From: Candidatus Dadabacteria bacterium UBA2774
Lineage (GTDB): Bacteria; Desulfobacterota_D; UBA1144; Nemesobacterales; UBA2774
DNA: 12,103 nucleotides
NCBI GenBank assembly: GCA_002352485.1
Contig: DEIM01000187.1
Location: 1 to 12,103, forward strand
Reading direction: 5' to 3'
The notes under the pieces are model-generated. The model saw only the letters and a list, made by a program, of their open reading frames with translations. It was not told where the DNA came from and made no database searches. Numbering within the stretch: position 1 is the stretch's first letter; every line of letters starts with the position of its first letter. A program made the translations under genes and the position numbers. This document shows positions 7,142-12,103 of the stretch, piece after piece.

Positions 7142-7170
7142 ATTGTATAACTTTTTTAGAATTTTGTCAA
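7142..7170 (-). promoter_or_regulatory. Sigma70-type promoter for riboswitch and lytic transglycosylase
   Basis: TTGACA (7170-7165) and TACAAT (7147-7142) on the minus strand are 17 bp apart. Transcription would begin near 7135, about 25 nt before the aptamer, giving a leader of roughly 210 nt. With the riboswitch and the divergent promoter at 7250, this accounts for most of the 372-bp gap 6925-7296; nothing else is clear in it. Confidence 0.75.
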
Positions 7171-7249
7171 TAACCCTTATAGTTTATGTTTACAAGTTAA
7201 TGTAGAAGCATATTTTCAGATCAAAAATAGCACTTTTTGGGGCCGAATG

Positions 7250-7278
7250 TTTACAATTTTCTTTAACTTATATACAAT
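7250..7278 (+). promoter_or_regulatory. Promoter for the HELGH membrane protein gene
   Basis: TTTACA (7250-7255) and TACAAT (7273-7278) are 17 bp apart. Transcription would begin about 12 nt before ATG 7297, close to the ribosome binding site, so the leader would be very short. It is divergent to the riboswitch promoter. Confidence 0.5.
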
Positions 7279-7296
7279 CAATCAAGGTTAATAGTC

Positions 7297-8022
7297 ATGA
7301 AAAGCCTACTCCATATTCTGGCTCTGCCGTTTGAGGACTTTTTCTCGGGGCTCGAGAGATGTATAGATAAAGTCTCGGCGGCTTATCTAATTCTCGTGCT
7401 GATTGCGTTTGCGGTTTCCTGGTGGGTATATGTCCCCTTACACGAGCTGGGCCATGCTTTCGGGTGTATTCTGGGCGGGGGCACAGTGAGCGAGCTTGCG
7501 ATAAGCCCTATGTACGGGGCAGCGTTTCTTAAAGAGATATTCCCGTTCGTTACTGTAGGGTCTGACTATGCAGGGCAGCTTACGGGATTTGATACCAAGG
7601 GCAGTGACCTTACTTATCTCCTTACCGATTTCTTTCCATTCCTGCTGACTATATTCGTAGGCGTGCCTCTGGTGAAATCCGCCGCCCGCTCAAAGCCCCT
7701 ATGGGCCTGCCTTAAGCTTGGGTTCGGTCTGCCTATCGCGTTTGCGCCGTTTATATCGTTTAGCGGAGATTATTACGAAATGGGATCAATTATTGTTACC
7801 GGACTTGTGAGCTTAGTCTCGCCAGGTTTTGATGTCTCAACATGGAGGAGCGACGATACATTTAAGCTAGCTCGGGATTTATTTTTCAGCGGAGCGTCGT
7901 ATACTGCGGGGGACATAGCCGGAGTAGCGTTGTCCTTCCTTTTGGGCATCGTGCTTATATATGTTACGTATCTTCTGGGAAGTCTTTTCAGCGGTTTAAT
8001 CCTGGGACGGAGTAAAAGTTAA
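7297..8022 (+). CDS. Multi-pass membrane protein with HELGH zinc-protease motif, family not recognised
   Basis: I do not recognise a named family. The 241-residue protein has about five hydrophobic segments (near 28-48, 107-126, 135-155, 162-178 and 205-234). Its clearest motif is PLHELGHAFG, with His49, Glu50 and His53 arranged as in HExxH zinc metalloproteases, and it lies at the end of a membrane segment as in site-2-protease-like (M50) proteins. The usual M50 NPDG motif is absent; GDYYEMGS at 157-164 could give a third ligand (Asp158 or Glu161). ATG 7297 has AAGG about 9 nt upstream. The gene converges on the exosortase operon with 10 bp between stops, which suggests but does not prove a link to surface-protein processing. 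Confidence 0.8.
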   Translation: MKSLLHILALPFEDFFSGLERCIDKVSAAYLILVLIAFAVSWWVYVPLHELGHAFGCILGGGTVSELAISPMYGAAFLKEIFPFVTVGSDYAGQLTGFDTKGSDLTYLLTDFFPFLLTIFVGVPLVKSAARSKPLWACLKLGFGLPIAFAPFISFSGDYYEMGSIIVTGLVSLVSPGFDVSTWRSDDTFKLARDLFFSGASYTAGDIAGVALSFLLGIVLIYVTYLLGSLFSGLILGRSKS

Positions 8023-8032
8023 AAGACTAACG

Positions 8033-8704
8033 TTATTTCTTTCTTGATTTTTTACCCTTAGGTTTTCCAGGCCTTTTCGTTTCTCTGCCCTTTTTATCTC
8101 TTTCTCTACCGGGCTTTGCCGAAGGGACTCTGTTTCTGAAGAAGAATAGGTACGCTCCGATTAAGAAAGGCTCGAAACGCACGACCATATTATCTAGGAA
8201 ACCCCAGGAGAATTGCCAAAATATATTACTGATCGTGCTCTCTTTTTCATACCCCTGAGATACGAAGACCCCGGTAAGCCTTTCACCTTCAAGGGTGAAT
8301 ATGAAGAGGAAATGCACGAAGACCAGAATTACAAGTGCTTCTATGTATAGACGCCTTGAGCGAAGAAACGGGAAGAATGCTGCCATGATTGCCAGAGTGA
8401 GAGGGACATTGAACGCGTAATTCGATACCGGGACGTCTATTGAGGTTTTATAGACCTGGGCTACGCCGTATGTCTTGGGAATAAATCCTACTTTAACAAC
8501 GTCCTTGTCACGGGTGATATCTACAACCTGCGCGTTCTTTACAGCAGCGGCTGCGTAGGATGAAACGGTTGTAATGACAGTTCCGTAGTAGCCTTTAACT
8601 ACAAGCCATCCCCCGAGGAATACGCAGAAGGATATTACGAATATGAGCCCGGCCTTTAAAATAGCGCCTTTAGGCAGAAGCTTCTTTTGGCTTTGTGTCT
8701 CCAT
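8033..8704 (-). CDS. Small membrane protein paired with exosortase H, basic C-terminal tail
   Basis: The 223-residue protein has a first membrane segment at about 15-37, a stretch of about 60 residues that is probably extracytoplasmic (40-100), further segments at about 101-137, and a last one near 178-189. Residues 190-223 are extremely rich in Lys, Arg and Gly (for example RDKKGRE and KPKGKKSRKK) and are probably cytoplasmic. Its start overlaps the 3' end of the exosortase gene by 35 bp and has no good Shine-Dalgarno sequence, so translation is probably coupled. Membrane partners of this type are known next to XrtH exosortases; the identification rests mainly on position and topology. Its biochemical role is unknown. 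Confidence 0.75.
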   Translation of the reverse strand: METQSQKKLLPKGAILKAGLIFVISFCVFLGGWLVVKGYYGTVITTVSSYAAAAVKNAQVVDITRDKDVVKVGFIPKTYGVAQVYKTSIDVPVSNYAFNVPLTLAIMAAFFPFLRSRRLYIEALVILVFVHFLFIFTLEGERLTGVFVSQGYEKESTISNIFWQFSWGFLDNMVVRFEPFLIGAYLFFFRNRVPSAKPGRERDKKGRETKRPGKPKGKKSRKK

Positions 8705-9230
8705 GGCTAATGTAGCTCAGATATAAAACGAACGTTCCGAGCGCAACTGCAATCATAACCCCCTGCGCTACGTAAAGGTGAACGAGCTCAAAGAGATCCT
8801 TATGATAAACGCCTGCATACGCAAGCGCGACTATTCTTATGAGATTAAGTACCTGTATGACTAAAAATCCAAGAACGATTCCGAGTAACCTGTTCTTCCA
8901 GCTTGCGGGAAACGTTAGCACTGCTACGCAGTATATCATCACGGCCTCAAGCCCGTTACATCCAAACTCTACGTCGAGCGATATGGACGGAAGGTTTATA
9001 AGTGAGCCGTAATAGGTCGATGTGATACCGAACCACCCAAGTATCTCCGCTGTTATTATAACGATCACATTTGAATACGCGCCGTTTACGTCTATTATGT
9101 TTCTGACCGGCGCTAGGCCGAGCAGGAGAAAGAACACTCCCATCAAAACCACGTAGGTGATGATGAAGCGTATAATGCTGACGGAGCCGGAGGTATCTTT
9201 TTTTACGGATTCTTCGTTTCTATCTGTCAT
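8670..9230 (-). CDS. xrtH: Exosortase, XrtH type
   Basis: Exosortases are integral membrane transpeptidase-like enzymes that cut proteins carrying a C-terminal PEP-CTERM-like sorting tail; XrtH is associated with IPTLxxWG-CTERM tails. The 186-residue protein shows the expected triad: Cys91 in EFGCNGLEA, Arg132 in VLNLIRI and His151 in FELVHLYVAQ, with membrane segments near 17-39, 54-70, 92-108, 115-137 and 150-175. It is short, as in single-domain archaeosortase/exosortase members. The gene is followed directly by an overlapping membrane-protein gene. No protein with an IPTLxxWG tail is in the window. The ATG at 9230 has only a weak upstream GCGAG. Confidence 0.88.
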   Translation of the reverse strand: MTDRNEESVKKDTSGSVSIIRFIITYVVLMGVFFLLLGLAPVRNIIDVNGAYSNVIVIITAEILGWFGITSTYYGSLINLPSISLDVEFGCNGLEAVMIYCVAVLTFPASWKNRLLGIVLGFLVIQVLNLIRIVALAYAGVYHKDLFELVHLYVAQGVMIAVALGTFVLYLSYISHGDTKPKEASA

Positions 9231-9296
9231 GAGTATGCTCGCTTAATATTTAATTATTCGTTCTGAGAGAATACTGATTGATTCTAATTTCGGGAT

Positions 9297-9326
9297 AATA
9301 TACCATGCTTTTCTAAATACATTCAA
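9297..9326 (-). promoter_or_regulatory. Probable promoter of the exosortase operon
   Basis: TTGAAT (9326-9321) and TATATT (9302-9297) on the minus strand are 18 bp apart. Transcription would begin near 9290, about 60 nt before xrtH. The -35 box lies inside the first copy of the tandem repeat. Confidence 0.45.
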
Positions 9327-9366
9327 AAAAATTTACTTGGCTTTTCTAAATACACTCAAGAATTTA
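9307..9366. repeat. Tandem direct repeat upstream of xrtH
   Basis: Copy 1 (9307-9335) and copy 2 (9340-9366) both begin GCTTTTCTAAATACA, then C or T-TCAA, and end in ATTTA. The period is 33 bp, close to three helical turns, so a protein bound at both copies would sit on nearly the same face. Copy 1 contains the probable xrtH -35 box. Confidence 0.65.
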
Positions 9367-9381
9367 TTTTATTGAAATTAG

Positions 9382-10026
9382 CTAGCAGCCGCAAAGCCTC
9401 TCTTCCTTAAGTGTCTCGTAACCCTCCCTTATGAGCAATACCACTATAACCAGCCCTGCAGCCGGGTCAGCCCACCAGAGACCATACAGGTAGTTAAAAC
9501 CTAGTCCTGCCAATAGGGCAAGGGACAGATACATACAGGCTAGAGTCTGCTTCGAATCGGCAACAAGACTCCTGCTGCCAATTGTTTTCCCTATCCTATA
9601 TTTAAGGTAAAAAAGTAAAGGCATAACGATGAGTGAAACGACTGCAATGATAAGACCAAAAACGCTAGGCTCCGGGTGCTCGCGTAAGTAGAGCTTTTTT
9701 AAAGATACGAATAGAATATAAGCGCTTAGTATAAAAAAAGTGTAAGCTACGAGCTTGGCTGCCTTTGATTCGATTCTTGCTTCCTCTTCGGGCGGTAGCT
9801 TACTACCCCTTGTAAAACGCCAGATCATTACACCTCCCGAAAGAGACTCGATGAAGCTATCGAGCCCGAACCCCACCAAAGCTACGCTTCCTGAAAGCGA
9901 TCCCAGCAGAACTGATATGACTCCTTCTACGAAATTATAAGAGACCGTAAATACGGAAAGATAGAGTGCTTTTTTGTGAAGACTGTTAGTATTTAAAAAC
10001 TCTTTTTCTTTAATTGAGTTTTCCAA
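9382..10026 (-). CDS. Cation diffusion facilitator-type transporter, small
   Basis: This should be an inner-membrane exporter of a divalent metal cation. The 214 residues cover the membrane domain only: about six hydrophobic segments and no cytoplasmic C-terminal domain of the usual CDF length. GFGLDSFIESLSG (52-64) contains Asp56 in the position of the usual HxxxD site with the histidine replaced, and LVADSKQT (154-161) contains Asp157 where canonical members have a metal-site Asp followed by His. This pattern fits the short TMEM163-like branch. A CGC at the extreme C-terminus may bind metal. The start is TTG 10026, supported by AGGGGG 6 nt upstream. radC lies 77 bp upstream on the same strand. 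The substrate cannot be read from the sequence. Confidence 0.82.
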   Translation of the reverse strand: MENSIKEKEFLNTNSLHKKALYLSVFTVSYNFVEGVISVLLGSLSGSVALVGFGLDSFIESLSGGVMIWRFTRGSKLPPEEEARIESKAAKLVAYTFFILSAYILFVSLKKLYLREHPEPSVFGLIIAVVSLIVMPLLFYLKYRIGKTIGSRSLVADSKQTLACMYLSLALLAGLGFNYLYGLWWADPAAGLVIVVLLIREGYETLKEERLCGC

Positions 10027-10032
10027 CCAAAA

Positions 10033-10039
10033 CCCCCTA
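10033..10039 (-). promoter_or_regulatory. Ribosome binding site supporting a TTG start
   Basis: TAGGGGG on the minus strand lies 6 nt before TTG 10026. No ATG is suitably placed nearby in the same frame, so the unusual start codon is accepted. Confidence 0.55.
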
Positions 10040-10103
10040 TGGAAACCCTGTCTATATAAAAATCGTGTATGACCGTAGTATGCTAAATAAGCATAACACT
10101 ACT

Positions 10104-10793
10104 CTAATCTATGGGAAGAAGGCCGTTTTCCATAAAGCTGAAATATCCTTCCTTTCCGACTATGAGATGGTCTAGCACCCTTATATCAAGAGTATTCGCA
10201 GCCTCTGCGATTTCCTGCGTGAGCACCCTGTCTTCGCCGGAGGGCATGGTATTTCCGCTGGGGTGGTTATGGACTAGAATTATTCCTGAGGCATGATGTG
10301 AAAGCGCAGACTCAATTACGCGCCTCGGGTATACGGCCACATTATCCACAGTGCCTTCGTAAAGCACCGAGTGCTCGATAACTTCGTTTTTCACGTTCAT
10401 GTATATGACCATGAAAGCTTCGTTTGTAAGGCCGGCCAGTTTCACCCTGACGAAATTGAGAACGGATTCGGGGGAAGAAAGCACATCACCCCTCAGAATA
10501 TCCTCTGACAGGTAAGTGCAATAAAGCTCCTTTACGAGCCTGATAAGACTAGCCGACATAGCGCCAAGGCCCTTTACCGCTTCAAGCTCTTTTTGCCCGG
10601 CATCGAGAACACCCGATAGACCCCCGAACTTTTCAATAAGTTTCTTTGCAACGGGTTTTACGTCTCTTCTGGGAATAGAGTAGGTAAGAAGCAGCTCTAA
10701 TAGCTCGTAATCGTGCATCCCGTCCGCCCCTGCTTTCCCGAACCTTTCGCGGAGTCTCTGACGGTGGTTAATGTAGTGAGGTTTGTCGTTCAT
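10104..10793 (-). CDS. radC: RadC family JAMM/MPN+ protein
   Basis: RadC-family proteins were named for DNA repair, but their biochemical role is not established. The 229 residues contain an N-terminal helix-hairpin-helix-like part (about 1-100, with ELLLTYSIPRRDVKPVAKKL and KGLGAMSAS) and a JAMM metal-binding domain. Its motif HNHPSGNTMPSGED gives His175, His177 and Asp188 as likely zinc ligands, with Glu125 in NEAF as the catalytic partner. Length and motifs are normal for the UPF0758 family. The ATG at 10793 has little Shine-Dalgarno support. It is divergent from the agmatinase-type gene across a 145-bp gap. Confidence 0.95.
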   Translation of the reverse strand: MNDKPHYINHRQRLRERFGKAGADGMHDYELLELLLTYSIPRRDVKPVAKKLIEKFGGLSGVLDAGQKELEAVKGLGAMSASLIRLVKELYCTYLSEDILRGDVLSSPESVLNFVRVKLAGLTNEAFMVIYMNVKNEVIEHSVLYEGTVDNVAVYPRRVIESALSHHASGIILVHNHPSGNTMPSGEDRVLTQEIAEAANTLDIRVLDHLIVGKEGYFSFMENGLLPID

Positions 10794-10899
10794 GATCTTA
10801 GAGCACTTATTTTAACTTCTATTGAGTCCGTTTTAAATTATTAAAAAGGTCGTGAAATTATATCATGCATTTAAATAATTCTAAGTGAGCGATTTTCAA

Positions 10900-10928
10900 T
10901 TGACACGGGCTCACCTAAGCTGTTACAT
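10900..10928 (+). promoter_or_regulatory. Sigma70-type promoter of the agmatinase-type gene
   Basis: TTGACA (10900-10905) and TTACAT (10923-10928) are 17 bp apart. Transcription would begin near 10935, only about 4 nt before ATG 10939. This argues against the in-frame GTG at 10885. Confidence 0.65.
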
Positions 10929-10938
10929 TTCGGGGGTC

Positions 10939-11823
10939 ATGATAGAAGGTAATTTTCTCCCGCACAATTTTCTAGGTCTCGACGAGAAGGACTCAGGTCT
11001 TGAGAATTCAAAAGTCGTAATCCTTCCCGTGCCGTACGAGAGGACGGTGTCATTCGGAAGGGGTACTTCAAAAGGACCCCATTCCATAATATACGCCTCA
11101 CGTTCGGTAGAGCTTTATGATGATGAGCTTAAGTGCGAACCTTACGAGGTTGGGATTCACACGCTGCCCGAGCTTGAGTGCGACGTAGACCCCGAAGGGA
11201 TGGTAAATGAGGTGCAGGCAGTATGCACTAAGCTTATCGATAATGATAAATTTGTTATCACACTCGGTGGAGAGCATTCAATCACTCTTGGAGCCGTAAG
11301 AGCGCACAGGGAAAAGAGGGGGAAATTTTCAGTACTAAATATTGACGCTCATTGTGATTTACGGGACTCGTATGAGGGCACAAAATATAACCATGCGTGC
11401 GTAATGCGAAGAGCGCTTGAAGAAGGCTGCCCTTTGGTTGAGTGCGGCATCAGGAGTTATTCAAAAGAAGAGGCCGATTTTATAAGAGGGCGGAGTGATG
11501 TGAGAGTAATTCACGCAAGGGAAATACTAGAATCGGGAAAAAACGATTGGATTGACGAGGCAGTCTCTAATCTTTTGCCCAATGTATATATAAGCGTTGA
11601 CGTAGACTCCTTTGACCCCTCGGTAATACCCTCGACCGGCACTCCCGAGCCCGGGGGTTTCTCATGGTATGAAGTCCTGGGACTGCTAAGAAAAACTTTT
11701 CTTGGCAAAAATGTAATTGGAATGGACATTGTTGAGCTAGCTCCGATAGCAGGCATCCTGGGACCTGACGTATTGGCAGCGAAGCTCGCATATAAATCAA
11801 TTGGATACAAATTCCGGACCTAG
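10939..11823 (+). CDS. speB: Agmatinase/arginase family ureohydrolase
   Basis: The enzyme most likely hydrolyses agmatine to putrescine and urea in the cytoplasm. The 294 residues carry all the binuclear manganese motifs: GGEHS (His113), NIDAHCDLRD (Asp136, His138, Asp140) and SVDVDSFDPS (Asp221, Asp223), plus STGTPEPGG, the usual agmatinase GTGTP loop. The start is ATG 10939. An upstream in-frame GTG (10885) would add 18 residues but lies before a good promoter. The G-rich CGGGGG before the ATG is too close for a normal Shine-Dalgarno, so the mRNA may be nearly leaderless. Guanidinobutyrase or guanidinopropionase activity cannot be excluded. No arginine decarboxylase gene is visible. Confidence 0.88.
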   Translation: MIEGNFLPHNFLGLDEKDSGLENSKVVILPVPYERTVSFGRGTSKGPHSIIYASRSVELYDDELKCEPYEVGIHTLPELECDVDPEGMVNEVQAVCTKLIDNDKFVITLGGEHSITLGAVRAHREKRGKFSVLNIDAHCDLRDSYEGTKYNHACVMRRALEEGCPLVECGIRSYSKEEADFIRGRSDVRVIHAREILESGKNDWIDEAVSNLLPNVYISVDVDSFDPSVIPSTGTPEPGGFSWYEVLGLLRKTFLGKNVIGMDIVELAPIAGILGPDVLAAKLAYKSIGYKFRT

Positions 11824-11827
11824 AATT

Positions 11828-11851
11828 GATTCTTGCTTCCGCAGGAATGAC
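11828..11851. repeat. Palindromic intergenic repeat, GATTCCTG type
   Basis: GATTCTTGC, TTCC and GCAGGAATGAC form a short imperfect hairpin directly after the agmatinase stop codon. It is related to the element at 3437-3467. Confidence 0.6.
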
Positions 11852-11873
11852 AACTATGAGAACTTTTGATGGA

Positions 11874-11899
11874 GATTGCTTCGCTACGCTCGCAATGAC
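11874..11899. repeat. Palindromic intergenic repeat, GATTGC type, copy 3
   Basis: The element begins GATTGCTTCG and ends CGCAATGAC, matching the outline of the copies at 3396 and 3498. It lies 22 bp from the GATTCCTG-type element. Confidence 0.7.
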
Positions 11900-11921
11900 T
11901 ACAATTCTCCCAAGATACAAA

Positions 11922-11956
11922 AAAGCGGGCTAACCTGATAGAGGTTAGCCCGCTTT
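11922..11956 (-). terminator. Intrinsic terminator after groEL
   Basis: AAAGCGGGCTAACCT (11922-11936) and its exact complement at 11942-11956 form a 15-bp stem with a 5-nt loop. On the minus strand the stem runs into a T6 tract, as expected for groEL transcription. On the plus strand the T-run is poor, but the stem may still stop agmatinase transcripts. Confidence 0.9.
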
Positions 11957-11995
11957 ATAGTTTTAACTATCTTTTATTCTTTTTTATGAAACAGC

Positions 11996-12103
11996 TTACA
12001 TCATGCCGCCCATGCCGCCCATTCCAGGAGGCATTCCACCACCCATGCCGCCCATACCGCCTCCAGCTTCTTCAGGCTGAGGTTTTTCGGCAACGAGAGC
12101 TTC
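11996..12103 (-). CDS. groEL: Chaperonin GroEL, C-terminal end only
   Basis: GroEL is the 60-kDa ring subunit that folds proteins with GroES. Only 35 codons and the stop are in the window. They translate to EALVAEKPQPEEAGGG followed by a Gly-Gly-Met-rich tail (GGM repeats, one interrupted by PPGM) ending GGMGGMM. The Gly/Met tail is the hallmark of bacterial GroEL C-termini that project into the folding cavity. The TAA stop at 11998-11996 is followed by a strong terminator. Confidence 0.95.
   Translation of the reverse strand, partial: EALVAEKPQPEEAGGGMGGMGGGMPPGMGGMGGMM

Noticed and set aside
6559..7173. A 204-codon plus-strand open frame
   Set aside because: It runs antisense across the lytic transglycosylase, the riboswitch and the promoter, and its translation has no recognisable domain.
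9307..9366. Remnant CRISPR or insertion-sequence ends
   Set aside because: Only two copies with a 4-bp gap, no inverted ends, no transposase and no cas gene.
10065..10107. Terminator after radC (TATGCT/AGCATA hairpin)
   Set aside because: The stem is short and AT-rich and no T-run follows it on either strand.
10885..10938. GTG start 18 codons upstream of the agmatinase ATG
   Set aside because: It has no Shine-Dalgarno sequence, lies before the probable promoter, and the added residues are not typical of the family start.
11567..11920. A 117-codon minus-strand open frame
   Set aside because: It is antisense to the arginase-family gene and crosses palindromic repeats; it is a shadow of the real gene.

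Overview
The window is ordinary chromosomal DNA from a Gram-negative (diderm) bacterium of moderate G+C. The evidence is a periplasmic lytic transglycosylase with a SPOR domain, an exosortase of the XrtH type, a c-di-GMP-I riboswitch, and a membrane heterodisulfide-reductase-like Fe-S oxidoreductase of the kind linked to electron-transfer flavoprotein. This mix is common in deltaproteobacteria-like lineages (Desulfobacterota, Dadabacteria and relatives). The assignment is inference from gene content, not from a marker gene.

Left end (1-3533): the 3' part of mnmE (tRNA modification GTPase) converges on a pabB-pabC pair that makes p-aminobenzoate for folate. The 219-bp gap between them holds a perfect parS site, at least three good DnaA boxes and an AT-rich stretch. 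It is a strong candidate for the chromosomal origin or a centromere beside it. A cluster of small palindromic repeats follows pabB's start.

Middle (3534-7296): a membrane Fe-S oxidoreductase with its own sigma70-type promoter, then a secreted lytic transglycosylase. The transglycosylase is preceded by a sigma70-type promoter and a c-di-GMP-I (GEMM) riboswitch whose three main ligand-contacting bases are all present. Peptidoglycan cleavage is therefore probably tied to c-di-GMP signalling.

Right-middle (7297-9381): a multi-pass membrane protein with a zinc-protease-like HELGH motif converges, with a 10-bp gap, on a two-gene XrtH exosortase operon. The operon encodes the exosortase and a small membrane partner with a very basic tail. 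A tandem direct repeat lies in its promoter region. This block looks like a surface-protein sorting module; the metalloprotease-like gene is the least explained gene here.

Right end (9382-12103): a small cation-diffusion-facilitator-type transporter and radC on the minus strand, an arginase/agmatinase-family gene on the plus strand whose promoter implies a nearly leaderless mRNA, two more palindromic repeats, a strong terminator and the extreme C-terminus of groEL. No tRNA, rRNA, CRISPR array, transposase or prophage gene was seen.
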